Assembly: GCA_027450005.1 (NCBI GenBank)
Contig: DAIDKO010000030.1
Location: 1-64,000 of the forward strand
Source of the DNA: Rhodanobacter sp.
GTDB taxonomy: Bacteria > Pseudomonadota > Gammaproteobacteria > Xanthomonadales > Rhodanobacteraceae
Reading direction: 5' to 3'
Length of the DNA stretch: 64,000 bases
The position numbers were made by a program, and so were the translations under genes. This document shows positions 52,505 to 63,197 of this stretch, piece by piece. Below the pieces are notes generated by a model. The model had not been told where the DNA came from. It saw nothing but the letters and a program-made list of their open reading frames with translations, and did not search any database. Every line of letters begins with the position of its first letter. Position 1 is the first letter of the stretch.

Positions 52505-53746
52505 ATGTTCCGACCGCTCGAGCTATTCATCGGCCTGCGCTACACCCGCGCCAAGCGGCGCAACCAGTTCATCTCCTTCATCTCGGCGGTCTCTATCGTC
52601 TGCATCTCGGTCAGCGTGATCGCGCTGATCACGGTGATGTCGGTGATGAACGGCTTCGACTACCAGATGAAGACGCGCATCCTGGGTGCGATATCGCATG
52701 CCACCATCTCCGGCATCGGGCAGAGCATCGAGGACTGGCCGCGCGCGCTGAAGATTGCCGAGGCGAATCCGCACGTGAAGGGCGCGGCGCCCTACGTGGA
52801 GATCCAGGCGTTGCTGCAGGGCCGCGGCCCTGCGGCTGCGCTGGTGCGCGGCATCGTCCCTAGTCTCGAACCCAAGGTGGTCGACATCGGCAAGCACATG
52901 GTGCACGGCAAGCTGGACGCGTTGACTCCCGGCAGCTGGAACATCGTGCTGGGCCAGGACCTGGCCACCCAGCTTGGCGTGGGCGTGGGCGACCAGGTGA
53001 CCATGGTGGTGCCCGAATTCCGTGCCACTCCGTTTGGCGGGCTGCCGCGCATGCGCGGCTTCCATGTGGTGGGCACGTTCTCGATGGGCATGGAGCAGTT
53101 CGACTCCGGCCTGGCCCTGATCAACATCCAGGATGCCGAGAAGCTCGACAGCCTGTCCGGCCCCAGCGGCATCCGACTGAAGCTGGACGACCTGCTCAAC
53201 GCCCGGCCGGTGGCGCACCAGCTGGCCGACAGGCTGGGCCAGATCTACCAGGTGCAGACCTGGGAGCAGACCAACTCCAACCTGTTCTCCGCGCTCTCGA
53301 TGGAGAAGAAGGTGATGGGCATCATCCTGTCGCTGATCATCCTGGTCGCGGTGATCAACCTGGTCTCGATGCTGATGATGCTGGTCACCGACAAGCAGGC
53401 CGACATCGCCATCCTGCGCACGCTGGGTGCCACGCCGCGCAGCGTGATGGGCATGTTCATGGTACAGGGTCTGCTGGTGGGCCTGATCGGCATCGGCTTC
53501 GGCGTGAGCCTGGGGACGCTGTTGTCGTGGCGGCTGCCGGGCATCGTCAAATGGATCGAGCACGTGTTCCACGTGCAGTTCCTCTCGCCCGACGTGTACT
53601 ACATCAGCGAGGTGCCCAGCCGGCTGGAGTTCCACGACGTGTGTTGGGTGGCGGTGGTCACCTTCGCGTTCTCGCTGCTCGCCACCCTGTATCCCGCGTG
53701 GCGCGCCTCGCGCACGCAGCCGGCGCAGGCGCTGCGCTATGAGTGA
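52505..53746 (+). CDS. lolC: Lipoprotein-releasing ABC transporter permease LolC/E
   Basis: 413 residues from the ATG at 52505 ([30 protein letters not shown]). Four helices in the MacB/FtsX arrangement; [38 protein letters not shown] and [33 protein letters not shown] are LolC/E markers. One LolC/E-type gene only is present, so it probably works as the LolF-like single permease or its partner lies elsewhere. Sends outer membrane lipoproteins to LolA. Confidence 0.92.
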   Translation: MFRPLELFIGLRYTRAKRRNQFISFISAVSIVCISVSVIALITVMSVMNGFDYQMKTRILGAISHATISGIGQSIEDWPRALKIAEANPHVKGAAPYVEIQALLQGRGPAAALVRGIVPSLEPKVVDIGKHMVHGKLDALTPGSWNIVLGQDLATQLGVGVGDQVTMVVPEFRATPFGGLPRMRGFHVVGTFSMGMEQFDSGLALINIQDAEKLDSLSGPSGIRLKLDDLLNARPVAHQLADRLGQIYQVQTWEQTNSNLFSALSMEKKVMGIILSLIILVAVINLVSMLMMLVTDKQADIAILRTLGATPRSVMGMFMVQGLLVGLIGIGFGVSLGTLLSWRLPGIVKWIEHVFHVQFLSPDVYYISEVPSRLEFHDVCWVAVVTFAFSLLATLYPAWRASRTQPAQALRYE

Positions 53747-54452
53747 GACGAATCCGATGCCCTCGAACACGCCCGTGCTGCGTGCCACCCGCGTGGCCAA
53801 GACCTATGCCGAAGGCGGCCTGCGCACCGAGGTGCTGGTCGACGTCAGCTTCGAGCTGAAGCGCGGCGAGACCATGGCCATCGTCGGCGCCTCCGGCACC
53901 GGCAAGAGCACGCTGCTGCACATTCTCGGCGGACTGGACACGCTCAGCGCCGGCGAGGTGGAAGTGGACGGGCGCCAGCTGTCGAAGCTGTCCGACGCCG
54001 AGCGCGGTCGGGTACGCAACCGCTCGCTGGGTTTCGTCTACCAGTTCCACCACCTGCTGCCGGAGTTCACCGCGCTGGAGAACGTGTGCATGCCGCTGCT
54101 GATCCGCGGCACCGCGATCGCCGAGGCGCAGAAACAGGCCACGGTCCTGCTGGAGCGGGTGGGCCTGGGCGCGCGCCTGGATCACAAGCCTGCCGAGCTT
54201 TCCGGGGGCGAGCGCCAGCGGTGTGCGGTGGCTCGCGCGCTGGTGACCAAGCCGGCCTGCGTGCTGGGCGACGAACCCACCGGGAACCTCGACGAGGGCA
54301 ATGCGGCGCAGGTCTACGAGCTGATGCTCGAACTCAACCGCGAGGTGGGGACTAGTTTCATCCTGGTCACGCACGACATGCGGCTGGCGGCGCGGATGGA
54401 CCGCACGTTGGTGTTGCATGAAGGGGTGCTGCGCGAGCAGGTGCGCGCCTGA
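53739..54452 (+). CDS. lolD: Lipoprotein-releasing ABC ATPase LolD
   Basis: 237 residues; ATG at 53739 overlaps lolC. ATPase with Walker [37 protein letters not shown] and [13 protein letters not shown]. The [18 protein letters not shown] segment is typical LolD. Powers lipoprotein release by LolC. A non-coding region and a broken comEC follow. Confidence 0.95.
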   Translation: MSETNPMPSNTPVLRATRVAKTYAEGGLRTEVLVDVSFELKRGETMAIVGASGTGKSTLLHILGGLDTLSAGEVEVDGRQLSKLSDAERGRVRNRSLGFVYQFHHLLPEFTALENVCMPLLIRGTAIAEAQKQATVLLERVGLGARLDHKPAELSGGERQRCAVARALVTKPACVLGDEPTGNLDEGNAAQVYELMLELNREVGTSFILVTHDMRLAARMDRTLVLHEGVLREQVRA

Positions 54453-54853
54453 GGTTTCTCCTGCTCACTTCGGGTGAGAGAGTCGGGTCGAGGGGCGGGT
54501 GACCGCGCCAACCCTTCGCCTTCGCAGTTGAACATGCCCGCGAAGGGATTGCCGGGCACCACGCCAGGGACAGCGCGCAGCCGGGTGCCGGCCGGCGCCC
54601 GAACCAGTTGGCGTGGCGGACCCGCGCCATCGCCAAGGGCGGTGGCGAACAGCGTGGCCGGGACCACGGGCAGGCCGTGCTGGAGGCCTGTAAGCGGCTC
54701 TGGACAGAATGGTTGGGCCATTCCGCAGCGGGAGCCCGGGGCTTCATGCCCGATGCCCAGGGTTTTCGATGGGGTTAGGCCTACACGATTTTCGTCCGAC
54801 TCCGTGCCGCGGGTGGACTAGTCTCGAACGATCCATCCGTCATCGGGCGGGGC
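54453..54853. other. 401-base stretch without a recognisable gene
   Basis: Between lolD and the comEC remnant. No frame encodes a recognisable protein. It may be scrambled remains of the comEC neighbourhood or a repeat; it includes GTTGCCG-type GC-rich tracts but no palindrome that stands out. Confidence 0.4.
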
Positions 54854-55263
54854 ATGCGACTGGCGTTCGACAAGCCGTTCACCGCGACGCTGGCGGCGCC
54901 CGCCCTGCTGCTTGGCGTGTTGCTCGTGCAATGGCTTCCCGCATTGCCGCCACGTGGGTTGTCGTTGCTGTTGCTGCCGCCCGTCGCCCTCGCATTCTGG
55001 CGCTGGCCATGCTGCCGGTTACCGTTGTGTGGCTGTACCGGCGTGTTGTGGGCGATGGATAGGCGGCTGCCGCGCGAGCTGGAGGGGCGCGATGTGCTGG
55101 TGACCGGGCGCATCGCGCTGGATGTCGATGGAGCCTCGCTGGACGGCAAGCCCTTGCCGCTGCGCGGGCGCATGGTGTCTCGTGGTACGAGGATGCGCCG
55201 CCGCTCACGCCCTGCGAGTGCTGGCGCCTGCGCGATCCGCGCTACTGGCGCGAGCAGCCCTGA
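54854..55263 (+). pseudogene. comEC: Degraded comEC (DNA uptake channel) remnant
   Basis: Begins with the ComEC N-terminus MRLAFDKPFTATLAAPALLL and continues through a hydrophobic stretch and GVLWAMDRRLPRELEGRDV, then VTGRI, LDVDGASLDGKPLPLRGR. At about 55165-55176 the frame shifts by one and continues VSWYEDAPPLTPCECWRL before ending RDPRYWREQP at a TGA (55261-55263). An earlier frame disturbance lies near 55010. The rest of ComEC (over 600 residues, including the Competence and beta-lactamase domains) is missing. Its place between lolD and exbB is where comEC normally sits in this order. Confidence 0.85.
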
Positions 55264-55419
55264 GGGGCAATGGTCGTCCCCGGCCGTCGAGCTGCGGGCT
55301 GTTGCCGGGCCGCCGAAAGCCGCTCCCGGCGATTTTCCGGACTGCCACGCCCACCACGGAACCGCGCGAGCTGGCTGCTATGATTCGGCCTCTCGTTTTG
55401 AACGTCCGGTGGAACGAAC

Positions 55420-56091
55420 GTGCTCGATATCCTGATGGCTGGCGGTTGGGCGATGCTGCCCATCCTGGTGTGCTCGCTGGTGGCGGTGGCGATCGTGCTC
55501 GAGCGTTGCTGGACGTTGCGGCGCAATGCCGTGCTGCCGCCGGGGCTGGGCGATGAGGTGCGCCAGTGGGCGCGCTCCGGCCAGCTCGATCCGCGCCACC
55601 TCGAGGCGCTGTCCAACGACTCCCCGCTCGGTGAATTGCTGGCCTCGGCGTTGGCCGTGCGCGGTCAGTCGCGCGACATCATCAAGGAGCGCATCGAGGA
55701 CACCGGTCGCCACGTGGTTCACCGGATGGAGCGCTACCTCAACACGCTGGGCACCATCGCGCTGATCGGCCCGCTGCTGGGGCTTTTCGGCACGGTGATC
55801 GGCCTGATCCGCATGTTCATGCAGGTGATGGCTGGCGGCATCGGCGACCCGGCGAAGATGGCCGGTGGCATTGGCGAGGCGCTGATCTGCACGGCGTCCG
55901 GCCTCACCGTGGCGATCCCTGCCTACGTGTTGCACCGTTGGCTGCGTTCGCGCATCGCCGGCTACTGCGTGCAGATGGAGAAGCAGGCCACCGCATTGTT
56001 GGACGAGTTGACCCTCACCGCACCTGCCGCGGCGGCGCGCGTGCGGCGCACTGCCCCGGCTGCCACGACCGCTACAAACGGCCCGGGCTGA
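55420..56091 (+). CDS. exbB: MotA/TolQ/ExbB family proton channel protein
   Basis: 223 residues, GTG start at 55420. Three membrane helices; MAGGWAMLPILVCSLVAVAIVLER N-terminus, RYLNTLGTIALIGPLLGLFGTVIGLIRMF and GIGEALICTASGLTVAIPAYV are ExbB/TolQ core. With ExbD it energises TonB-type or similar envelope machinery. In Xanthomonads this ExbBD pair precedes msbA; the substrate system is not known. Confidence 0.9.
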   Translation: MLDILMAGGWAMLPILVCSLVAVAIVLERCWTLRRNAVLPPGLGDEVRQWARSGQLDPRHLEALSNDSPLGELLASALAVRGQSRDIIKERIEDTGRHVVHRMERYLNTLGTIALIGPLLGLFGTVIGLIRMFMQVMAGGIGDPAKMAGGIGEALICTASGLTVAIPAYVLHRWLRSRIAGYCVQMEKQATALLDELTLTAPAAAARVRRTAPAATTATNGPG

Positions 56092-56095
56092 CTGC

Positions 56096-56527
56096 ATGCG
56101 TATCGGCAACGACCGTCGTGGGGACGACTTCGAGATCAACGTGGTGCCGCTGATCGACGTGCTGCTCACCCTGCTGATGTTCTTCGTGCTCACGAGCACC
56201 TTCGTGCAGCACTCGCGCATGCAGGTCACCCTGCCCAACGCCAGCGCGCAGGACCGCGACATGAGTGCGCCGGCGCTCACCATCACGGTGAATCGCGAAG
56301 GCCGCTACTGGGTGGGCAGCGACGCGGTGCCGGGTGAGGGCATAGCCGTGCTGAAGCAGGCGATCGAGCGCAACGCCAACGGCGACCACGACCGTCCGGT
56401 GACGATCCGCGCCGACGCACTGTCCTCGCACCAGAGCGTGGTGACCGCGATGGACGCGCTGGGCCAGCTCGGCTACACGCGCCTGTCCATCGCCACCACG
56501 CCGACGCAGCCGGACGCGACGCGGTGA
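56096..56527 (+). CDS. exbD: Biopolymer transport protein ExbD/TolR
   Basis: 143 residues. EINVVPLIDVLLTLLMFFVLTSTF is the ExbD membrane helix with the proton-carrying Asp; the rest is a periplasmic domain ending in VTAMDALGQLGYTRLSIAT. Four bases after exbB and overlapping msbA by four bases. Confidence 0.92.
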   Translation: MRIGNDRRGDDFEINVVPLIDVLLTLLMFFVLTSTFVQHSRMQVTLPNASAQDRDMSAPALTITVNREGRYWVGSDAVPGEGIAVLKQAIERNANGDHDRPVTIRADALSSHQSVVTAMDALGQLGYTRLSIATTPTQPDATR

Positions 56528-58302
56528 GTAGCACCAGGACCACGATCTGGGATGCGGAATCCTGGCGCATCTACAAGCGACTGCTGGGATACACCCGGCG
56601 TTACTGGGCAGTCGGCTTGATCGCGATTCTGGGCATGCTGGCGGATGGCGGCGGCCAGGCGGTATTCGCGAACCTGTTCAAGATCATCACCAATGAACTG
56701 TTCACGAAGAAGGATCCGTACCTGATTTTCTGGATGCCGATCTGGATCATCGCACTGTTCCTGGTGCGTTCGATCGGCACCTTTGCCAGCAGCTACGGCA
56801 TTTCCTACATGGGGCGCCATGTAGTGCAGGAGATCCAGCAGGATGTCTTCGATGCCTACCTGCGGCTTCCGGTGGAGTTTTTCGGTGTCGAGCCGTCGGG
56901 GCAGCAGATTTCCCGTATCACCTACACCAGCGAACAGGTGGCCGCTGCGGCGACCGATGCGATAAGGACGGTGGTAACCGACGTGTTCACCGTCATCGCC
57001 ATGCTTGCCGTGATGCTGCACAACAGCGTTTACCTCACGTCGGTGCTGTTGGTGATGGTGCCGATGATCGCGCTGATCGCTGCCGTGGTCAGTCGGCGCT
57101 ACCGGCAGATCAGTCGGCGGATCCAGGGATCCATGGGATCGGTCACCGGTACGGTCGAGGAATCGGTCGGCGCGCATCGCGAGGTGCGCGTCTACAACGG
57201 ACAGACCCATGAGAGCAGCCATTTCGGTGATGTCTCCCGGCGCACCCGCCGCCTCAATCTGAAGATCGCGGCGACCAACGCGGCATCCAGTTCCACCATC
57301 CAGTTCGTGGCCGCCAGCGCGTTGGCCGCGCTGGTGTTCATGGGAACGCGGCCGCAGGTGCTGAGCGAAATGTCGGCAGGCGTGTTCGTAGCCGTGCTCA
57401 CCGCGATGGGCATGATGCTGCCGGCGCTGCGCCGGCTGGCCAACGTGCAGGCAAATATTCAACGCGGCCTGTCCGCAGCCGAGGATCTGTTCGAAATCAT
57501 CGACCTTCCTCCTGAGCCGGATCGCGGCACGCTGGTGCTGGATCGCACCCGCGGCGATTTGTTGATACAGGGCGTCCGGCTGCTCTATCCACGCAGCGAG
57601 GCAGAGGCGCTGCGCGGCGTCGATCTGCATTGCGCGCCGGGTACGGTGACCGCGCTGGTCGGTCGTTCCGGCAGTGGCAAAAGCAGCCTGGTCAGCCTGT
57701 TGCCGCGCTTTTACACGCCAAGCAGTGGCCGCATCGTGCTCGACGGTGAGGACTACCAGAACTACACCTTGGCTTCGCTTCGCCGGCAGATCGCCTGGGT
57801 GGGGCAGAGCGTGGTGCTGTTCGACGACACGGTCGCCAACAACATTGCCTATGGCGAACTGGCCTGCGCCAGCGAGGCCGATATCGAGGCCGCGGCTGAG
57901 GCGGCCAACGCGATGGAGTTCATCGCGCGCCTGCCCCATGGTATCCATACCCATATCGGCGAAGGCGGCAACACCTTGTCCGGCGGCCAGCGCCAGCGCA
58001 TCGCCATTGCCCGCGCCATCCTCAAGAACGCACCTATCCTGGTGCTCGACGAGGCCACCAGCGCACTGGACACCGAGTCCGAGCGCCTGATCCAGCAGGC
58101 GCTGCAGAAGCTGATGCGCAACCGCACCACGCTGGTGATCGCGCACCGCCTCTCCACCATCGAGGGCGCCGACCAGATCGCGGTGATGGAGCAGGGACGC
58201 ATCGTGGAGCGCGGCAACCATGCCGAACTGCTGTCGCTGGGCGGCCATTACGCTGCGCTGCATCGCATGCAGTTCCACGACGCCCAGCTCGGCGGCGATT
58301 GA
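56524..58302 (+). CDS. msbA: Lipid A export ABC transporter MsbA
   Basis: 592 residues, GTG start overlapping exbD. Six-helix domain (about 1-330), then ATPase with Walker A VGRSGSGKSSLVSLLPRFY, signature NTLSGGQRQRIAIARAIL and LVLDEATSALDTESE. Flips lipid A-core to the periplasmic leaflet. The partner lpxK follows after seven bases, as in many Gram-negatives. Confidence 0.95.
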   Translation: MSSTRTTIWDAESWRIYKRLLGYTRRYWAVGLIAILGMLADGGGQAVFANLFKIITNELFTKKDPYLIFWMPIWIIALFLVRSIGTFASSYGISYMGRHVVQEIQQDVFDAYLRLPVEFFGVEPSGQQISRITYTSEQVAAAATDAIRTVVTDVFTVIAMLAVMLHNSVYLTSVLLVMVPMIALIAAVVSRRYRQISRRIQGSMGSVTGTVEESVGAHREVRVYNGQTHESSHFGDVSRRTRRLNLKIAATNAASSSTIQFVAASALAALVFMGTRPQVLSEMSAGVFVAVLTAMGMMLPALRRLANVQANIQRGLSAAEDLFEIIDLPPEPDRGTLVLDRTRGDLLIQGVRLLYPRSEAEALRGVDLHCAPGTVTALVGRSGSGKSSLVSLLPRFYTPSSGRIVLDGEDYQNYTLASLRRQIAWVGQSVVLFDDTVANNIAYGELACASEADIEAAAEAANAMEFIARLPHGIHTHIGEGGNTLSGGQRQRIAIARAILKNAPILVLDEATSALDTESERLIQQALQKLMRNRTTLVIAHRLSTIEGADQIAVMEQGRIVERGNHAELLSLGGHYAALHRMQFHDAQLGGD

Positions 58303-58309
58303 CATTGTC

Positions 58310-59284
58310 ATGGCAGTTGCCGATGCACTCGCGGCAGCTTGGTACGGCCACCGCCGCAGCCCCTGGTGGACGTGGCCATTGGCCGGACTGTACGGCGCAT
58401 TGATCGCGCTGCGTCGCGGGCTGTATCGCCTCGGCCTGTTGCACAGCGAGCACCTGCCGGTGCCGGTCGTGGTGATCGGCAACCTCACCGCGGGTGGCAC
58501 CGGCAAGACGCCGCTCGCCATCGCCCTGGCGGAAGCGTTGCGCGCGCGGGGCTTTCGTCCCGGCGTGGTGAGTCGCGGCCACGGCGGCAGGCAGCGCGAA
58601 CCCGTGTTGCTGGGCAATGCACCCATGCCCTCCGAAGTCGGTGACGAACCTTGCCTGATTCGCGCCAGCGGCGTACCGGTGGCGGTGGGACGTGACCGTC
58701 CCGCGGCGGCGCGATTGCTGGTGGCAGACGGATGCGACGTGGTGATCGCCGACGACGGCCTGCAGCACTATCGCCTCGCCCGCGACGCGGAAATCTGCGT
58801 GATCGACGGCGTGCGCCGCTTTGGCAACGGCCATCTGCTGCCCGCTGGTCCGTTGCGCGAACCGCTGCGCCGGCTGGTCCAGGTGGATTTGCGCGTGTGC
58901 AACGGCGGTACGCCGCAGCCCGCCGAATATCCCATGCGGCTCGTCGGTGGCGAGGCCGTCACGTTGGAGAGTGCGCATCGGCAACCGCTGTCGGCCTTCG
59001 CCAGCCGGCGCGTGCATGCGGTGGCCGCCATCGGCAACCCTGCGCGCTTCTTCGCCAGCCTGCGCGAGGCGGGCGTCGAGGTGGTCGAGCACGCGTTTCC
59101 CGATCACCATGCATTCGCTGCCCCCGAACTCGCCTTCGGCGACGGGCTGCCGGTGCTGATGACCGACAAGGACGCGGTGAAATGCCACGGTTTCGCGCAG
59201 CCGCACTGGTGGCGCGTGCCGGTGCGGGCCGAATTGCCGGCGGCATTCTTCGACGCCGTGCTGGCGCGCCTAGGCCGCGGCTGA
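58310..59284 (+). CDS. lpxK: Tetraacyldisaccharide 4'-kinase LpxK
   Basis: 324 residues from the ATG at 58310. One N-terminal membrane helix region, P-loop [42 protein letters not shown] and FPDHHAF. Phosphorylates the lipid A precursor at the 4' position. Its 3' end overlaps the convergent hutI end by 15 bases. Confidence 0.95.
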   Translation: MAVADALAAAWYGHRRSPWWTWPLAGLYGALIALRRGLYRLGLLHSEHLPVPVVVIGNLTAGGTGKTPLAIALAEALRARGFRPGVVSRGHGGRQREPVLLGNAPMPSEVGDEPCLIRASGVPVAVGRDRPAAARLLVADGCDVVIADDGLQHYRLARDAEICVIDGVRRFGNGHLLPAGPLREPLRRLVQVDLRVCNGGTPQPAEYPMRLVGGEAVTLESAHRQPLSAFASRRVHAVAAIGNPARFFASLREAGVEVVEHAFPDHHAFAAPELAFGDGLPVLMTDKDAVKCHGFAQPHWWRVPVRAELPAAFFDAVLARLGRG

Positions 59285-60487
59285 CCGCCCGGCCAGGTAG
59301 ATCCGGCGCACCAGGTTGCCGCCCATCCAGTAGCAGAGTTCTGCGGGCTGCCTCGCATGCCACGCCACCAGGTCGGCGCGTTGACCCACCGCCAGGCTGC
59401 CGCGGTCGGCGAGGCCGAGTGCACGCGCTGCATTCGCGGTGATGCCGCGTAGCGCCTCCTCCGGCGTGAGGCGGAACAGCGTGCAGGCCATGTTGGCAGC
59501 CAGACGCAGCGAGAGCAGGGGCGAGGTGCCGGGGTTGCAGTCGGTCGCGATGGCGACCGGCACGCCATGTTCGCGCAGCGCAGCCAGCGGCGGCAGCTGC
59601 GTTTCGCGCAGTGCGTAGAACGCGCCGGGCAGTAGCACCGCCACGGTGCCGGCCTTCGCCATCGCGGCGACGCCGGCGTCGCCTAGGTGTTCCAGGTGGT
59701 CGGCGGACAGGCCGTCGAAGCTCGCCACCAGCGCGGCGCCGCCCTGGTCGGAGAGCTGTTCCGCATGCAGCTTCACCGGCAGGCCAAGCCGTCGCGCGCG
59801 TTCGAAGAGCCGGTGCGTCTCGGCTGGCGTGAAAGCGATCGTTTCGCAGAACGCGTCCACCGCATCGACCAGGCCTTCGGCCGCCAGTGCGGGCAGTATG
59901 CCGTCGCACACCAGCGCCACGTAGTCGTCGCGGCGCTCCCGATACTCGGGCGGCAGCGCGTGCAGGCCGAGGAAGCTGGTGCGTACCGTGATGCCGAGCT
60001 CGGCGCCGATGCGCCGCGCCACGCGCAGCATGCGGCGCTCGGCGTCCAGCTCCAGCCCGTAGCCGGATTTGATCTCCAGCGTGGTCACGCCGTCGTTGAG
60101 CAGGGCGCGGGCGCGTGGCAGCGACTGCGCGAACAGCGCCTCCTCGTCCGCCGCGCGGGTGGCGCGCACGCTGTAGACGATGCCGCCGCCGGCGCGGACG
60201 ATCTCCGCGTAGCTGGCGCCGTTGAGGCGCAGATCGAACTCATGGGCGCGGTTGCCGCCGAACACAAGGTGGGTGTGGCAGTCGATCAGGCCCGGCGTGA
60301 GCAGCGCGCCGTCCAGGTCTTCCTCGTGCGCGGCGCTCGCGTCCGGCGGCAGCTCGCGCATCGGGCCGATCCATGCGATGCGGCCACCGGCACAGGCCAA
60401 GGCTCCGTCCTCGACCAGACCGAACGGCGCGTCGCTGGCGAAGCTCGCCAGGTTGGCATGGACGAACAGCTGGTCCCAACTGCTCAT
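59270..60487 (-). CDS. hutI: Imidazolonepropionase HutI
   Basis: 405 residues, the usual HutI length, from the ATG at 60487 that overlaps the ClC stop. Metal-dependent amidohydrolase: [63 protein letters not shown] and [13 protein letters not shown]. Hydrolyses imidazolonepropionate to formiminoglutamate in histidine breakdown. The next step, hutG, is encoded divergently 1.5 kb away with ClC in between; hutH and hutU are not in the window. Confidence 0.95.
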   Translation of the reverse strand: MSSWDQLFVHANLASFASDAPFGLVEDGALACAGGRIAWIGPMRELPPDASAAHEEDLDGALLTPGLIDCHTHLVFGGNRAHEFDLRLNGASYAEIVRAGGGIVYSVRATRAADEEALFAQSLPRARALLNDGVTTLEIKSGYGLELDAERRMLRVARRIGAELGITVRTSFLGLHALPPEYRERRDDYVALVCDGILPALAAEGLVDAVDAFCETIAFTPAETHRLFERARRLGLPVKLHAEQLSDQGGAALVASFDGLSADHLEHLGDAGVAAMAKAGTVAVLLPGAFYALRETQLPPLAALREHGVPVAIATDCNPGTSPLLSLRLAANMACTLFRLTPEEALRGITANAARALGLADRGSLAVGQRADLVAWHARQPAELCYWMGGNLVRRIYLAGRSAAA

Positions 60488-61863
60488 GCGCCGGCGTGTT
60501 CGTCGTCGTGGTTGCCGGTGGTGGTCCCGTGTTGCCGCTCGAAATCGCGCACCATGCGCTCGGCAAAGTCCTTGTACACCGGTGTGGGGCTGAACAGCGA
60601 TGCCGCCGCGCGGGCAAGCAGGCAGGCCGCCATGATCGGTATCACCATGGACTGGTTGTCGGTCAGTTCCATCGCGATCACCGCGGAGGTGAGCGGCGCG
60701 CCGGTGACGCCGGACAGGTAGGCGCTCATGCCCAGCAGCACCACCGCGGCGGCCGGGGCATGCGGCAGGAAGTAGGCGATGTTGTGGCCGAGCCCGGCGC
60801 CCACGGCCAACGCCGGCGAGAAGATGCCGCCCGGTATGCCGGCCCAGTACGACACCACATTCGCCATCAGCTTGGCGATGCCGAAACCCTCGCCGGGCGC
60901 CTGCGCGGCCTCCTGCACGAAGGCACGCGCCTGGTCGTAGCCGGTGCCGTAGACGTTGCCGTGCGACGCCATGCCGATCAGCGCCAGCGCGAGGCCGCAG
61001 CCGGCGGCGAACAGCACCGGCCAGCGCGTGCGCAAACGCCCGATCATCGCCAGCGGGCCGTGGCGACTGAGCAGGACCAGTCGTGCGAACAGGCCGCCCA
61101 GTAGTCCGCAGATCACCCCGCACAGCAGCACTGCCAGCCACGCATGCCCCAGCGGCAGGCTGGCCTGCACCTGGCCGAAATACGAGTAGTTGCCCATCAG
61201 GCCCAGCGACACCACGCCGCCCACGAAAACCGCCGTGAGCAGCAGGCCGCTGAAGCGGTGCTCGAAGGTGCCTGCCAGTTCCTCGATGGCGAAGATCACG
61301 CCGGCCAGCGGCGTGTTGAATGCGGCGGCGATGCCGGCCGCGCCGCCAGCCAGGATGAAGCGTGAAGCAGCCTTGGGGTCGTCGAAACCGAAGCGCCGGC
61401 CCAGCGAATAGAACAGGCCCGCGCCCACGTGCACGGTCGGGCCCTCACGACCGATCGAGGCGCCGACCGCTAGGGCGATCAGCGTCAGCAACATCTTGCA
61501 GGCCGCGATAGGCAGCGCCAGCATGCGTGCGCGGAAGCCCTGGTCCTCGATGTGCAGGGTGGCGATCACCTGCGGAATGCCGCTGCCACGCGTGGCGCGC
61601 AGCCGCCCCTCGGTCGCCCAGGCCAGCAATGCAAAAACCACCGGCGTGATGATCAGCGGGATCCACGCGCCATGAGCCACTATGCGGAGAAACAGTGCGT
61701 AGGCCCAGTTGCTGGCCTTGGCGAACAGGATCGCCGCCAGCGCCACCAGGATCGCACCGCTCCACAGCGCTATGCGCCGCTTCCATTGCAGCGGGGCGAA
61801 GAACTCGTGGCCCAGCAGGGCCTGCAAACGAGGGTTGGATGACTTCGATGTGGGCTCGGACAT
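60484..61863 (-). CDS. ClC-type chloride channel/antiporter
   Basis: 459 residues from the ATG at 61863. Selectivity motifs [21 protein letters not shown] (with the gating Glu), and [16 protein letters not shown] are intact; ten or more membrane helices. Such proteins exchange chloride for protons and support acid resistance or pH balance. It is co-transcribed with hutI (four-base overlap), an unusual association. No C-terminal CBS domains. Confidence 0.92.
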   Translation of the reverse strand: MSEPTSKSSNPRLQALLGHEFFAPLQWKRRIALWSGAILVALAAILFAKASNWAYALFLRIVAHGAWIPLIITPVVFALLAWATEGRLRATRGSGIPQVIATLHIEDQGFRARMLALPIAACKMLLTLIALAVGASIGREGPTVHVGAGLFYSLGRRFGFDDPKAASRFILAGGAAGIAAAFNTPLAGVIFAIEELAGTFEHRFSGLLLTAVFVGGVVSLGLMGNYSYFGQVQASLPLGHAWLAVLLCGVICGLLGGLFARLVLLSRHGPLAMIGRLRTRWPVLFAAGCGLALALIGMASHGNVYGTGYDQARAFVQEAAQAPGEGFGIAKLMANVVSYWAGIPGGIFSPALAVGAGLGHNIAYFLPHAPAAAVVLLGMSAYLSGVTGAPLTSAVIAMELTDNQSMVIPIMAACLLARAAASLFSPTPVYKDFAERMVRDFERQHGTTTGNHDDEHAGA

Positions 61864-61955
61864 CCGCCGATTATCGCAGAGCTCTCTACAATCCCGCATA
61901 TTTCCGTGGAGCCGCGCATGAGTCAGCGTATTCGCATGTTTTTGCAGGTGTCGCC

Positions 61956-62906
61956 GTGAGTGCCGGTGTGCAGGGCTGGAGCGGTCGCATCGATTTGCCG
62001 GAAGGCCCCGCCACCCGGCGCTGGCACCAATGGGTGCGCGAACCGCTGGCTGGCAGCGCGCCCGGCGTGGCCGTGCTGGGTTTCGCCAGCGACGAAGGCA
62101 TACGCCGCAACGGCGGTCGCGCGGGCGCGGTCGAGGGACCCGCCGCGTTGCGCAGGATGCTTTCCAACCTACCATTGCTGGACGATACGCCGCTGTACGA
62201 CGCGGGTGACGTCGAAGTGGCGGACGGTGACCTGGAGGGCGCGCAATCGATCTATGCGCACAAGCTTGCTGCGCTGCTCGACGCCGGCCACCTGCCGGTC
62301 GGCCTCGGCGGCGGGCACGAGATCGCGTTCGCGACCTATCAGGGGCTGGCCGCGCACCTGGGCGAGCGCCGCCCGCGCGTGGCCATCGTCAACTTCGATG
62401 CGCATTTCGACCTGCGCCGGCAGGATCGCGCCAGTTCCGGCACGCCGTTCCTGCAGGCCATCGAGCACGCCGCCGCGCGCGGCCTGCCGCTGGACTACTG
62501 CGTGCTGGGCATCAGCGCTTCGGCCAATACCCGCGTGCTGTTCGACACCGCCGACCAGCTCGGCGTGTTCTACCTGCGCGACGATCAGCTCGGCTTGCTC
62601 GACCTGACTGCGCGCATCGCCCAATTGCAGGCGAAGCTGGCGGAAGTCGATGCGATCTACCTCACGATCTGCCTCGACGTGCTGCCGCACGCGGTGGCGC
62701 CCGGGGTCAGCGCACCCAGCGCGCGCGGCGTGCCGCAGGAGGTGATCGAGCCGCTGCTCGACGCGATCGCCGCCACCGGCAAGCTCAGGGTGATGGACGT
62801 GGCCGAGCTGTCGCCGCCGTTCGACCGCGACGGCATCACCGCGCGCGTCGCCGCGCGCTTGATCCACCGCGTCACGCACGCGGCAATGCGCGCCACGGGA
62901 AACTGA
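61956..62906 (+). CDS. hutG: Formimidoylglutamase HutG
   Basis: 316 residues; GTG at 61956 with CAGG seven bases upstream (a GTG at 61968 is also open). Ureohydrolase metal motifs GLGGGHEIAFA and FDAHFDLRR are present, together with GTPFLQAIE. The third metal motif, usually SxDxD, reads TICLDVLP, so the first Asp is a Cys. It should hydrolyse formiminoglutamate to glutamate and formamide. Divergent from clc-hutI across 92 bases. Confidence 0.88.
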   Translation: MSAGVQGWSGRIDLPEGPATRRWHQWVREPLAGSAPGVAVLGFASDEGIRRNGGRAGAVEGPAALRRMLSNLPLLDDTPLYDAGDVEVADGDLEGAQSIYAHKLAALLDAGHLPVGLGGGHEIAFATYQGLAAHLGERRPRVAIVNFDAHFDLRRQDRASSGTPFLQAIEHAAARGLPLDYCVLGISASANTRVLFDTADQLGVFYLRDDQLGLLDLTARIAQLQAKLAEVDAIYLTICLDVLPHAVAPGVSAPSARGVPQEVIEPLLDAIAATGKLRVMDVAELSPPFDRDGITARVAARLIHRVTHAAMRATGN

Positions 62907-63032
62907 GTTTGGCCTCGCGCCTGCCGAGCAGATGAGGGCCGGCTGAACTGCGCGTGGAAAATGCCGCGATGCCCGTCATCGCGGCGCCGGGCACGGCGTT
63001 CTTCGCAGCACATCCCCCACGAGGAGCGTGAC

Positions 63033-63197
63033 ATGCGTCGTTTCCTGTCCACCTGCCTGATTGCTGCCGCCCTGGTCGGCGGCAGCGCCGCGCTTTCCGG
63101 TTGCGTGGTGGTGGCGCCGCGCCACGCCCGCGTGTGGGTGCCGGGCTACTGGGCCGGCGGCCACGTCTGGGTCGAAGGCCACTGGCGCTATCGCTGA
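63033..63197 (+). CDS. Small WXXGXW-repeat lipoprotein
   Basis: 54 residues; ATG at 63033 with GAGGAG six bases upstream. A lipobox LSGC ends the signal, and the short mature part is VWVPGYWAGGHVWVEGHWRYR-like (two WXXGXW repeats, ending GHWRYR). Members are known from many Proteobacteria but without function. It overlaps the convergent LysR pseudogene by ten bases. Confidence 0.85.
   Translation: MRRFLSTCLIAAALVGGSAALSGCVVVAPRHARVWVPGYWAGGHVWVEGHWRYR

Noticed and set aside
54474..54821. Possible coding frames upstream of the comEC remnant.
   Set aside because: Frames on both strands are Pro/Arg/Gly-rich and match no family; treated as non-coding.
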